From NCBI RefSeq assembly GCF_020783335.1, contig NZ_CP086068.1, positions 3,286,001-3,350,000 on the forward strand: DNA of 64,000 bases, read 5' to 3'. Origin of the DNA: Mucilaginibacter daejeonensis (GTDB taxonomy: Bacteria; Bacteroidota; Bacteroidia; Sphingobacteriales; Sphingobacteriaceae). The notes under the pieces were generated by a model. The model saw only the letters and a list, made by a program, of their open reading frames with translations. It ran no database searches and was not told the DNA's origin. Position 1 is the first letter of the stretch, and every line of letters starts with the position of its first letter. Positions 16,204 through 24,606 of this stretch are shown here, one piece after another. Made by a program: the position numbers and the translations under genes.

Positions 16204-16863
16204 GTGAACCGGATATCATTTAATTTAAAACAGAACTGGAAGGCCACCTGGTCATGCACGTCGCAGCGATCGCTCATGGTGATCGGCTCTGCTATAGTTG
16301 CGCTGGTACTATCGGCCATGCCGGCTTTCTTCCAACATATCGAGCGTCGTGCAGGCGTTCAGCTTCATGACCCTATCCTATCGCACATCGCCCCTCAGGA
16401 TGTATCGATCTATATTTTTATGGTGATCTGGGGTATGGGGTTACTCACGCTTTTACGGGCGATAGCCAACCCGGCCATTTACGTACGTTACGTTTGGCTA
16501 TACATCGTGATCTGCCTTACCCGCCTGCTTACCATCACCCTGGTGCCTTTGGCGCCACCTGCAGGCTTAAAAGAGTTGGTAGACCCTTTGACCGGGATAT
16601 TTTACGGCCACGCGGTAGTGACCAAGGACCTTTTTTACTCCGGTCACACGGCCACACTGATCACCATGTATTTTTGCCTCGAGAAACGATCGGACAAGAT
16701 CCTCTCGCTGATCGCTACCTTCATTGTAGGTTGCTTGCTGCTGGTGCAACACGTACATTATACTATAGACGTGCTGGCCGCACCGGTGTTCGTGTTCCTG
16801 ATCAACCGCGTATTATCGGCAACGCTGTTCGCGGATAGTGATGAACTGGCTACCGCCAAATAA
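16204..16863 (+). CDS. PAP2-superfamily / sphingomyelin-synthase-like membrane protein
   Basis: The 219-residue protein has several membrane helices and two phosphatase-superfamily motifs: SGHT at 146-149 (in LFYSGHTAT) and H185-Y-T-I-D189 (in HVHYTIDVLAAP). These fit the C2 and C3 signatures of the PAP2_C group that includes sphingomyelin and ceramide-phosphoethanolamine synthases. Since Sphingobacteriaceae make sphingolipids, a head-group transfer role is possible. A plain lipid phosphatase is the alternative. The start is GTG at 16204, supported by a -7 element 24 nt upstream and no ATG for 24 codons. A 52-bp palindromic terminator follows. Confidence 0.8.
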   Translation: MNRISFNLKQNWKATWSCTSQRSLMVIGSAIVALVLSAMPAFFQHIERRAGVQLHDPILSHIAPQDVSIYIFMVIWGMGLLTLLRAIANPAIYVRYVWLYIVICLTRLLTITLVPLAPPAGLKELVDPLTGIFYGHAVVTKDLFYSGHTATLITMYFCLEKRSDKILSLIATFIVGCLLLVQHVHYTIDVLAAPVFVFLINRVLSATLFADSDELATAK

Positions 16864-16877
16864 GATAAATGTTTACA

Positions 16878-16929
16878 TAAAAACAAAAAGGGGCTGCTCG
16901 TGATCACGAGCAGCCCCTTTTTGTTTTTA
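16878..16929. terminator. 52-bp perfect palindrome, bidirectional terminator
   Basis: Every base from 16878 to 16903 is complementary to its partner from 16904 to 16929, with GGGGCTGCTCGTGA as the GC-rich core and A/T tracts outside. It separates the PAP2-like gene (plus) from the converging small gene (minus). Confidence 0.92.
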
Positions 16930-16945
16930 ACGATATTAGGTAACG

Positions 16946-17305
16946 TTATTGCGAATTGCTGCGTTTTAATGTCGTATAAAGCTGATCACCATGATAACTG
17001 ATCTTCATGTTGATCGAGTCGGCAAATACGGTAGCGGTGTGCATAGCCGTCTCGCCATTGATGTTCACTTTAAAGGTCATGATGTCTTTTTCGATCTTTC
17101 CATCCACAATGTCGGCAATGCCCAGTGGCGTTTGCGAAGTACCCGTCACCTTGCCGTTCTCTACCTTAAAAAAGTACGACAAAGGGACCATACTACCGTT
17201 GTAATCAACGTTTCCTGACCACTTTCCGTTGGTATCGGCCACAATGAAACAAAAAAGAATGCCGCATACCACTAATACAAGCGAATTAAAGATCTTGGTG
17301 TTCAT
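16946..17305 (-). CDS. Small secreted hypothetical protein
   Basis: A 119-residue protein with a signal peptide (hydrophobic 8-23, FNSLVLVVCGILFCFIVADT) and a strand-rich mature part: GKWSGNVDYNG, LSYFFKVENGKVTGTSQT, IVDGKIEKDIMTFKVNI. This repeated G-K-x-x-G pattern with alternating hydrophobics is a calycin/lipocalin-like beta-sheet signature seen in small Bacteroidota exported proteins. I do not know its function. The gene stands alone between the palindromic terminator and the divergent mnmE promoter region. Confidence 0.8.
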   Translation of the reverse strand: MNTKIFNSLVLVVCGILFCFIVADTNGKWSGNVDYNGSMVPLSYFFKVENGKVTGTSQTPLGIADIVDGKIEKDIMTFKVNINGETAMHTATVFADSINMKISYHGDQLYTTLKRSNSQ

Positions 17306-17446
17306 AGGTCATCATTTAGGTGGGATCGTAAGTTAATTGGTTAATATCACAAAAGCAACTATTATCGTCGCTCTCAGTAAGTTAGTACCAAGATCTGCGC
17401 CAAGTATATTTTACAACACCAAAACATAAGTACGCCCGATGATCAG

Positions 17447-17454
17447 TAACTTTG
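17447..17454 (+). promoter_or_regulatory. -7 element TAACTTTG for mnmE
   Basis: An exact TAnnTTTG match that ends 10 nt before the mnmE ATG, implying a leader of only a few bases. Confidence 0.5.
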
Positions 17455-17464
17455 GGGTCACGAT

Positions 17465-18841
17465 ATGGATAACTCGACCCAAGATACGATCGTTGCATTG
17501 GCAACGCCCAACGGTACCGGAGCAATAGGTGTGATCCGCCTTTCGGGGACTGACGCCATACAGATCGCCAACAGTGTTTTTAAAGGTAAGGACCTTACCC
17601 GCCAGGCCACGCATACGATCCATTACGGCACCGTGGTCGACAACGGGCTGGTGCTGGATGAAGTATTGATGTCGATCTTCGTTGGTCCTCGCTCCTACAC
17701 CCGCGAGAATGTGGTGGAGATATCGTGCCATGGGTCGAACTACATCATTCAATCCATCATCAAGCTCCTGATTAAAAAAGGAGCGCGGTCGGCCAAGCCG
17801 GGCGAATTCACCCTGAGAGCGTTTTTAAACGGGCAATTCGACCTGTCTCAGGCCGAGGCTGTGGCCGACCTTATCGCGTCAGATTCGCAGGCTTCACAGC
17901 AAGTGGCCTTGCAGCAGCTCCGCGGCGGCTACAGCAACGAATTGCAGACGCTGCGCGAACAACTGGTGCACTTTGCCTCTATGATCGAACTGGAGTTGGA
18001 TTTTTCGGAAGAGGATGTGGAGTTTGCCAACCGTAGTCAGCTCAAGCAGCTGATCCATGATCTTACGCGCATCATTGGCAAGCTGATCCGCTCGTTCGAA
18101 CTGGGCAATGCCGTGAAACAAGGTATCAATACCGTGATCGCTGGCCGGCCCAACGCCGGTAAATCGACCCTGTTGAACGCTCTGCTGAACGAGGAACGCG
18201 CTATAGTAAGCCACATTGCCGGTACCACGCGTGACACTATCGAGGAAACGCTCAATATCAACGGTATCAACTTCCGACTGATCGACACCGCCGGCATCCG
18301 CGAAGCTACTGACGCCATTGAGCAAATCGGTGTGCAAAAGACCATGGAGAAGATCAGCCAAAGCGCGCTGCTATTATACGTGTTCGATGCGGCCACCATC
18401 ACTGCTGATGAATTGCAGCAGGACATTAACTCCCTACATAAACCTGGCATCCCTACTCTGGTGATCGCCAATAAGATCGATCTTAACACGGGCTATAGTA
18501 CCTACCAGGCCCTGATGCCCGAAGGCGTGCAGTTCGCAGCGGTATCGGCCCGTGAAAAGACCCATATCGACGACCTGCAGCAACTCATCTACGAGACCGC
18601 TATCCAAGGTCGCCTGAACGGTAACGAGACCCTGGTCACCAACATACGCCACCTGGAAGCGCTGCAGCGTACCGAGCAGGCTCTGATCCGCACCCTCGAA
18701 GGCATCGACACCCAAACCACCTCCGACTTCCTGGCCATGGACATCAAACAAGCCCTCCACTACCTAGGCGAGATCACCGGAACGGTGACGACCGATGACC
18801 TGCTGGACAATATATTTTCTAAGTTCTGTATCGGGAAGTAA
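17465..18841 (+). CDS. mnmE: tRNA uridine-5-carboxymethylaminomethyl(34) synthesis GTPase MnmE
   Basis: A 458-residue protein with all MnmE parts: the N-terminal folate-binding domain (DTIVALATPNGTGAIGVIRLSG), a helical domain, the G domain inserted at ~220-380 (GRPNAGKS P-loop, GTTRDT, DTAGIRE, NKID) and the C-terminal FCIGK with its conserved cysteine. With MnmG it installs cmnm5U/nm5U at tRNA wobble uridines, the step before MnmD in this window. The last 18 bases match a known integration site (see 18824-18841), and the following 0.8 kb looks like mobile-element remains. Confidence 0.97.
   Translation: MDNSTQDTIVALATPNGTGAIGVIRLSGTDAIQIANSVFKGKDLTRQATHTIHYGTVVDNGLVLDEVLMSIFVGPRSYTRENVVEISCHGSNYIIQSIIKLLIKKGARSAKPGEFTLRAFLNGQFDLSQAEAVADLIASDSQASQQVALQQLRGGYSNELQTLREQLVHFASMIELELDFSEEDVEFANRSQLKQLIHDLTRIIGKLIRSFELGNAVKQGINTVIAGRPNAGKSTLLNALLNEERAIVSHIAGTTRDTIEETLNINGINFRLIDTAGIREATDAIEQIGVQKTMEKISQSALLLYVFDAATITADELQQDINSLHKPGIPTLVIANKIDLNTGYSTYQALMPEGVQFAAVSAREKTHIDDLQQLIYETAIQGRLNGNETLVTNIRHLEALQRTEQALIRTLEGIDTQTTSDFLAMDIKQALHYLGEITGTVTTDDLLDNIFSKFCIGK
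18824..18841 (+). other. Putative attachment-site core at mnmE 3' end
   Basis: TTCTGTATCGGGAAGTAA covers the last six codons of mnmE. From memory, Salmonella genomic island 1 integrates in the trmE 3' end at a core that differs from this at one or two bases. Part of the likeness is forced by the conserved FCIGK protein end. Confidence 0.5.
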
Positions 18842-18883
18842 CAGACGCAAACATCGACACATAACCGTAAACAACAACAAATA

Positions 18884-18914
18884 AAAACCTGTAAATCAAT
18901 ACTTACAGGCTTTA
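18884..18914 (+). terminator. Terminator of mnmE
   Basis: AAAACCTGTAA and TTACAGGC (7-bp perfect core, 18888-18894 with 18903-18909) are followed by TTTATTATTTT. Confidence 0.7.
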
Positions 18915-18931
18915 TTATTTTCTATTATCGT

Positions 18932-19001
18932 TTGCATCTCAAGGTATTTTTGGTTTATTTTTGTTCCTCATTTGATCCTCGTCTCAGATTCTTGTTCCTC
19001 A
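18932..19001 (+). repeat. Direct repeats TTGTTCCTCA, candidate integrase arm sites
   Basis: TTGTTCCTCA occurs at 18961 and 18992, with variants TTGATCCTCG at 18972 and TTGCATCTCA at 18932, all in one orientation. They lie between the mnmE attachment-like core and the HTH gene, where integrase arm-binding sites would be expected. Confidence 0.5.
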
Positions 19002-19078
19002 AACAGCATTAAAGGGAGAAACAACTGGACACTTTTAAACAACTATAAACAAATGAGCACAAAATTAACCAATTTAGC

Positions 19079-19588
19079 ATGAGTTCTAATATCCGTATCA
19101 CCAGGATTTGTCATAATTGCGGTGCACATTTTGAAGCAAGGACCACCGTTACCAAATACTGCGGGGACCGGCGTGCCAAACTTGCCCACAAAGCGAGGAT
19201 CATGGGCACCAAGGTCGCTCAAAGTGATATGGAGACGAAAGCCGTTATTGATAAGCCATTGACAGACCTCAAGGACAAAGAATTCTTATCTGTCATTGAG
19301 GTCGCCAAATTGCTCAACAGTTCCAAGCAAACCGTCTATACTTTGATCAGATCCGGTGTCATACATGCTGTCAACCTAAAGAAGAAAAAAACCGTTGTTC
19401 CCAGGGCAGGGATCGACGCGCTATTCAGATTACCGGATATTTCCAGCGCTGCAGCACCTAAGACCTTGGAGGAACACGACCCACCGGAGAGCATGGAAAC
19501 TTACAGCCTGGCAGATGTTAGGGAGAAGTTCGGTTTGGGCGATTCGACCAAGGAAATAGTAAAGATTACAGGACGGGGCAGATGGTAA
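19079..19588 (+). CDS. Zinc-ribbon/excisionase-type HTH protein, possibly truncated
   Basis: The 169-residue protein starts with a zinc-ribbon-like CHNCG...KYCGD segment (residues 12-39). A helix-turn-helix follows (EFLSVIEVAKLLNSSKQTVYTLIRSGVIHAVNL) of the MerR/excisionase type. A second HTH seems to begin near the C-terminus (YSLADVREKFGLGDST) and then stops at GRGRW. Related proteins I remember have a fourth cysteine at the position filled here by Arg (CGDRRAK) and are longer, so this copy may be decaying. They usually accompany a tyrosine integrase, which is absent. The gene lies 0.24 kb after mnmE, behind the candidate arm-site repeats. Its role would be control or excision of an integrative element. 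Confidence 0.72.
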   Translation: MSSNIRITRICHNCGAHFEARTTVTKYCGDRRAKLAHKARIMGTKVAQSDMETKAVIDKPLTDLKDKEFLSVIEVAKLLNSSKQTVYTLIRSGVIHAVNLKKKKTVVPRAGIDALFRLPDISSAAAPKTLEEHDPPESMETYSLADVREKFGLGDSTKEIVKITGRGRW

Positions 19589-19636
19589 ATTATAATACCT
19601 AATTCTACATGATCAAACTGGTTCGCATTGAACGTG

Positions 19637-22516
19637 CTATCCTCCGCTACTATCTATATCTGGCGGCAGCCCCGGAGGGCCGCCGCCCATTGGTCCTCTG
19701 AAATTACCCGGACCGTCTCCTGGCGTTGGTCGCTTACCGGCGAACTTCTGTAACCGAAGGGTAAACGTCAGCAAATAGTACCTCCCTAAGCGATTGCTTT
19801 GCGTTTGAGTGATGTAGCTACTGCTCTGTGTGGTGCTAAAGCCGGTGTTCTGGTTGAAAAGGTCAAAGGCTGATAATCGTATCGCACCAATGTTCTGCTT
19901 CAAAAATTTCTTTTCAACATAGGTATTTAAAATGTTTGGGTTGGTAGCACCTGCGTATCCATAGTAGATACTCTTAGTGTAATCATAGCTCAATGTCCAG
20001 GTGCTGCCAAAGTAGTTCTTGCCGGTCAATCCCAGGTTCAGGGTCTGGAAATCGTTGTTGGTGTTGTTCTGTGTGAGCGAGTTATTCGTACGGGTAATGC
20101 TGTAACTGGCATTGAGCTCAGCGTCGATGATATTGGTGATATCAGTACGAAATTTAGTGCCTTGGGTAAACGTCAAGCTCTTGCCGACATTCTTTTCTGT
20201 GGTCATGACATAGGTTGTTGGCGCCACATTACTGATGTAGGATATATTGTTGTTGTAACTTAAGCTACCGTTAAACATCAGTGTATAGCGGCGCTTCTGC
20301 CATGGCTTAGCGTAAGTGTAGCCTCCCTGCGCCGAATAAAAGCCGTCGGCATTCAAATATTGAGTGAGTATAGTACCTGCCAACTTGGTGTTGGGCGTGT
20401 AAGTTGCAGGGTAATTAATGGTATTGGCGACGATCTTATCATCTGTTTTGGCGAACGATAGGTTAGCAAATAATACGTTACCTGACTCGAAGTTAAATTG
20501 GTTATACCTGAGTGATATATTGTTATTGAACTCCGGTCGCAGATCGGGGTTACCTTGAGTGGGGTACAGTGCATTGGAAAGATCGATAACGGGTTGTAAC
20601 GTACTATAAGTGGGCTGGTTGCTCACACCATTATAATTCAAGCTGAATGACTGGCTTCTTGATGCATTATATATGAAGCGTGCCGTAGGTGCCCAATTTA
20701 AGGTGGATTTTCGAGTATCAACCCCATTGGTCGCCGAATATCCAGTAAGTAAGGTAGGCTGGGCCGCCAAACCTAAGGTATAATTGTATTTTTTTTCAAT
20801 GAAGCGGTAATTTAACCCAACGCGGTTGGTGATAAAATCGAACTCATAATCGTTACTCAACAGGTCATACCTGTTCCGTAAGCCGCTCGTGGTCAACGTA
20901 TCGGTAGCCTTGTTAGAAGTTGTATGCGCAAAATGATAAGCATAGTTCAGCTCCAGGAACGAGCGCTTGCTCAAAGGTTCGAGGTATGACAAAGTGGTGC
21001 CTATGCTATCGAGCTTGACCTTAGTGCTGATCAGCTGATCAAGTGGTGCAGTGGCTACACCGGCGGTATAGTTATAAATGGGGTTTTGCGTTTGGGTCAG
21101 TTCGGTAGAGCCTGCGCTGGCATTGATGCTGAAATTCCGTCCACGGCTATTGAACTTGTGGTTGTACAGTAAATTACCACCGAAGTTGGGCGCCGAAGAA
21201 TTCAGCGTTGACAACAACGAATAATTACTCACCGTAGCACTATTGCGCACCAATGAGCTGGTCTGCGACAGATCTGTATTGATGCCAGCATACGATATGG
21301 ATGGCGTGAATTTGAGATAGTTCATCGTATCGATCTTATATTCGATATTGAAGTTAAAACGATGGCTGATATTGTTAGTGGTTTGATTATTGGACAACGT
21401 ATTTACGCTGGGCGAAGTTAGCGAGGTGTTGTTCTGTATAGTTGAGCTGATGGTGTTCACCGTGTTGTCGGTGTAACTATAACTACCATAAGCCGATATC
21501 TTTTTGCCCCACTGATCGCGATAGTTAAGCCCAACCGAGCGGGTCGTAGTGATACCATCCGTACTTGCCGCACCGCCCGCTCCTGTCCCACGGCCGCCGG
21601 CACCACCCGGACCACCACCACGCGGCCCGCCCGAACCAAAGCTAAACAAGCTGGTATTGGTGTTGTTGAAATTGGCCAGGCCAGCGATCTGCCTGTTGCC
21701 GTTAAAGCTGAACAAGCTGGCCGACGCCACATACCGGTTCGAGCCATCTTTATCCACGATCGCTTTTTGCGCATCTGAACCGTCTCCAACAGTGCCCTGC
21801 CCAAAGTATCCGTAATTCTTATCAGGGCGGATGGTGATGTTCAATATCTTTTCGGGCTCACCTGTCTTTACACCGGTCAGATTAGCTTGGTCGCCGTAAT
21901 CATCGATCAGTTGTACGTTTTGGACGATATCGGCTGGTAAGTTCTGCGTGGCCGTCTTGAGGTCGCCGCTAAAAAAGTCCTTCCCGTTCACTCGCACCTT
22001 GGTCACGCTCTTACCTTGGGCGGTAACGTTCCCATTCTTGTCCACGTCAAAACCCGGCAGTTTTTTAAGCATGTCCTCAACCGGTGCGCCTTCCCGCACT
22101 TTATATGCATTGGCATTGAACTCGGTCGTGTCTCCCTTTAATTTGATCGGTGTGACCGATCCTACCACTACTGTATTTAATTGGGTCGCTTCTGCTTTGA
22201 GAGTATAGTCACCAAGCGCACTTTCTGCATTAGCATACTGCTTCTGGATAGCGCGATAGCCAATAGAACTGACCTTTATCTTAAATGCAGCAGCTTTGAC
22301 ATTGGGAAAACTGAATGCGCCGTTTAGATTGGTCATGGTGGTCATGCTATCGGTACCAGCTACTAGTTTCACAGTGCTGCCAGGTATGGCCACGCCAGCA
22401 GAATCCTTAACTGAACCAATTATCGTACGGGCCGACTGACCGAACGAACATAAGGCTATAAGACTAAAAAAAATGAAAAAAGATATGTGTCTCACGATCA
22501 TCTTGTTTAAGCTCAT
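19637..22516 (-). CDS. Outer membrane beta-barrel protein with CarboxypepD_reg domain (OMP_b-brl_3 family)
   Basis: A 959-residue OM protein. Signal peptide at 1-27, CarboxypepD_reg-like domain at ~30-105 (GSVKDSAGVAIPGSTVKLV), a plug-like region (VEDMLKKLPGFDVDKNGNVTAQG, VNGKDFFSGDLKTATQNLPAD), then a long barrel rich in aromatic and Asn/Ser strands. A Gly/Arg-rich stretch lies around 21560-21640, and the C-terminal tail is rich in Gly, Pro and Met beyond the barrel (PMGGGPPGLPPD). Start alternatives: 22516 or the ATG five codons on. The gene lies 357 nt downstream of a LytS kinase on the same strand. The ligand is unknown; a TonB-dependent import role is not certain. Confidence 0.88.
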   Translation of the reverse strand: MSLNKMIVRHISFFIFFSLIALCSFGQSARTIIGSVKDSAGVAIPGSTVKLVAGTDSMTTMTNLNGAFSFPNVKAAAFKIKVSSIGYRAIQKQYANAESALGDYTLKAEATQLNTVVVGSVTPIKLKGDTTEFNANAYKVREGAPVEDMLKKLPGFDVDKNGNVTAQGKSVTKVRVNGKDFFSGDLKTATQNLPADIVQNVQLIDDYGDQANLTGVKTGEPEKILNITIRPDKNYGYFGQGTVGDGSDAQKAIVDKDGSNRYVASASLFSFNGNRQIAGLANFNNTNTSLFSFGSGGPRGGGPGGAGGRGTGAGGAASTDGITTTRSVGLNYRDQWGKKISAYGSYSYTDNTVNTISSTIQNNTSLTSPSVNTLSNNQTTNNISHRFNFNIEYKIDTMNYLKFTPSISYAGINTDLSQTSSLVRNSATVSNYSLLSTLNSSAPNFGGNLLYNHKFNSRGRNFSINASAGSTELTQTQNPIYNYTAGVATAPLDQLISTKVKLDSIGTTLSYLEPLSKRSFLELNYAYHFAHTTSNKATDTLTTSGLRNRYDLLSNDYEFDFITNRVGLNYRFIEKKYNYTLGLAAQPTLLTGYSATNGVDTRKSTLNWAPTARFIYNASRSQSFSLNYNGVSNQPTYSTLQPVIDLSNALYPTQGNPDLRPEFNNNISLRYNQFNFESGNVLFANLSFAKTDDKIVANTINYPATYTPNTKLAGTILTQYLNADGFYSAQGGYTYAKPWQKRRYTLMFNGSLSYNNNISYISNVAPTTYVMTTEKNVGKSLTFTQGTKFRTDITNIIDAELNASYSITRTNNSLTQNNTNNDFQTLNLGLTGKNYFGSTWTLSYDYTKSIYYGYAGATNPNILNTYVEKKFLKQNIGAIRLSAFDLFNQNTGFSTTQSSSYITQTQSNRLGRYYLLTFTLRLQKFAGKRPTPGDGPGNFRGPMGGGPPGLPPDIDSSGG

Positions 22517-22873
22517 GCTGTGTCGCGCTCCAACATTCCATTATATGTCCCGATGGCGGGAGCACGTTAACAGCCTGAGTAAGTGTTTGATGTTACAAGA
22601 TTAGCGCGAATAGCAGCCTACTGAAAAAAAAGTATACCACCCGACCGAATGTAGCGACGAGAGAATGAATTGCAGCGACAGAGATTCACAGTGCAATTGC
22701 CTTATTCACCAAACAAGAACATCAGAGCCGTCTCGTTCAACCAATGATCACGTGATCAGAAAGGTTAAGATGTAAAAGCATAGCATTGCCTCCCTTAGCA
22801 TACGAACATGCCTCGGCACAACGGAACGCTATGCATTGCAGGGGCTTTATTGTATGAAGTGAAAAGCGTTCGA
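22517..22873. other. Intergenic region, 357 nt
   Basis: No coding signature, tRNA or strong hairpin is apparent. A short loose direct repeat (GTAGCGACGAGAG / GCAGCGACAGAG, near 22650) is the only pattern. It probably carries the promoter of the OM barrel gene, but no exact TAnnTTTG was found. Confidence 0.5.
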
Positions 22874-23947
22874 TCAGCCCAAATGCAGGGTCAACTCTAC
22901 GCCAAATGAGTTTTCGGTTCGGTTAATGTTGAGGTCATGCCTTTGCGGATATAGAATTGCCAGGCGGCGTTGTACGTTACTTAAACCGATACCAGAGCTG
23001 TCGTCTTTCGATTGATCAAGATGGCCAATCGGGTTTTGCACACAAAAGTTCATTTGATCACTTTCATCGCTTATATGGAGTGATATATTGATCACAGGCC
23101 TGTCAACCATCCCTGTGCCGTGTTTGAAAGCATTTTCAATAAAGGGGATCAACAGCATTGGCTCGATCATAAATACATCAGTATCGCCTTTTATATCAAT
23201 ATTCACGCTCACCTCTGATCCAAAACGTAGCATCTGTAAATCGATATAGCTTTTTACATATTCGATCTCTTTATTTAAAGGCACCCGATTGTCATCGCTC
23301 TCATAAAGCATGTAGCGCATAATATGCGACAGGTTCATGATGGCAGGTTCAAGCGCATCGCTTTTTTTCCGCGAAAGCGACACCAAGCTATTGAGGATGT
23401 TGAATATAAAGTGCGGACTGATCTGCGAGCGCAAAAAGTTCAGTTCCGTCTTGAGGTGGATGGTTTCCCGCTCCCGCATCCGTTCGGCGCGGGCGGCATT
23501 ATCCAATATAATACGGTAACAAAAACTACAAAGCAAGGCGATCAGCGGACCTGACACTGCCATAAAAGAATCAGGGCCGCGATGTCTTCCAAAACGTTTA
23601 CCTACTGCTATGTCACCTGGCATGGGGCGTGGCCAATCATTATGATGAGGCGGTGGTGTGTTGGCAAATACAGACCAGTAGGTCCAGTAAAGTCCTAACA
23701 TTATCAGCAATGCTATCACATACCAGGCGATGCCTTTCTTGGTGATAAGCGGATAGATGAGATAGGTATGAACGTAGAACAGGCACAATAACATAAAATT
23801 ATTGCGCACCACAGTTTTGATAAAATGATGGCGCACATCGGCAGGGACGTTCGCCGGGCCTTGCAAGAACGGAAGTACCAACAACAGGAACCATACGATC
23901 AAGGGAACAGCACTATACACCCAAGACTTACCGATCAGTTTTTTCAT
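22874..23947 (-). CDS. LytS/YehU-type sensor histidine kinase
   Basis: The 357-residue protein has four membrane helices in its first ~145 residues. The extracytoplasmic loop at ~94-128 is rich in Pro, His and Arg (NTPPPHHNDWPRPMPGD). The cytoplasmic part holds the phosphoacceptor H179 in QISPHFIFNILNS, the N-box IPFIENAFKHG (N272) and the G-box SSGIGLSNVQRRL. It is the intact kinase of this locus and probably phosphorylates the LytTR regulator encoded divergently at 24607. The gene is divergent from a degenerate relative at 24182 across a 234-nt region. Confidence 0.93.
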   Translation of the reverse strand: MKKLIGKSWVYSAVPLIVWFLLLVLPFLQGPANVPADVRHHFIKTVVRNNFMLLCLFYVHTYLIYPLITKKGIAWYVIALLIMLGLYWTYWSVFANTPPPHHNDWPRPMPGDIAVGKRFGRHRGPDSFMAVSGPLIALLCSFCYRIILDNAARAERMRERETIHLKTELNFLRSQISPHFIFNILNSLVSLSRKKSDALEPAIMNLSHIMRYMLYESDDNRVPLNKEIEYVKSYIDLQMLRFGSEVSVNIDIKGDTDVFMIEPMLLIPFIENAFKHGTGMVDRPVINISLHISDESDQMNFCVQNPIGHLDQSKDDSSGIGLSNVQRRLAILYPQRHDLNINRTENSFGVELTLHLG

Positions 23948-24181
23948 TGCTACAAATAAAGTTACAAATTAATAAGCCGCATAACTTATGAGATAACGAC
24001 AATGATTGTGTAGACCAAATGGACATAACTATCTGCTCATTGGCAAGCTTAGTTCAAGTTCGTTCTTAGAATCTGGCATTATGCTCTTTTTCGTCTATAC
24101 ATTCCGCCTGTACATCTACACATCGGCATGTTGATACACTAAGGAACGTAACTATACGGTTATAGGTACAAATTTCACCTA

Positions 24182-24604
24182 ATGCATAATTCAGTATATC
24201 AAACTTTGCTCAGTGCGGATCAAGAGGTCAGCTATCTGAGCGCCTACATTGATCACTATCGGCAGCATTATCGCTATTCAGCACACATTGCACTGTACGC
24301 TAACATAGCGCCGTGTGATCACCGTATAGAGCATGACATATTACTTCCGCTTATCAACGATGTATTTCGTTTTGGTATATTGCAGGTAGACGATCCGGTC
24401 ATCGTTTTTGACCTGCAACTGGACCGATACTGTTTTACTTTTGGGCTTTATTATAAGCTCAACCGAGCAGTATACGATGAGCGGCTACAAGTTACCCTGA
24501 TCAAGTTAAGGGTAAAGCTCGAAAAGCAATATCCGGATATGCACATCATACACCGTGACCAGCGGAACGGCACTCACCTCGTATTCATAAAAATACTGTT
24601 CTAA
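24182..24604 (+). CDS. Degenerate LytS-type ATPase-domain protein (pseudokinase)
   Basis: A 140-residue soluble protein that matches the C-terminal half of LytS kinases in order. EVSYLSAYIDHYRQHY corresponds to the kinase EIEYVKSYIDLQ segment, LLPLINDVFRFG (54-65) to the N-box LIPFIENAFKHG, and KLRVKLEKQYPDMHIIHRD to RRLAILYPQRHDLNINR. The PHFxFN phosphoacceptor region is absent. The Mg-binding Asn of the N-box is Asp, and the Gly-rich GIGL loop is replaced by QVTL, so ATP binding is unlikely. It begins at 24182 and ends 2 nt before the LytTR regulator start, which suggests coupled expression. It may be an inhibitor or partner of the kinase or regulator. The match is by eye. Confidence 0.75.
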   Translation: MHNSVYQTLLSADQEVSYLSAYIDHYRQHYRYSAHIALYANIAPCDHRIEHDILLPLINDVFRFGILQVDDPVIVFDLQLDRYCFTFGLYYKLNRAVYDERLQVTLIKLRVKLEKQYPDMHIIHRDQRNGTHLVFIKILF

Positions 24605-24606
24605 AC

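Noticed and set aside
19746..19764. TTCTGTAACCGAAGGGTAA as a second mnmE-type attachment core
   Set aside because: It lies inside the coding sequence of the OM barrel protein and needs an insertion and mismatches to align; most likely chance.
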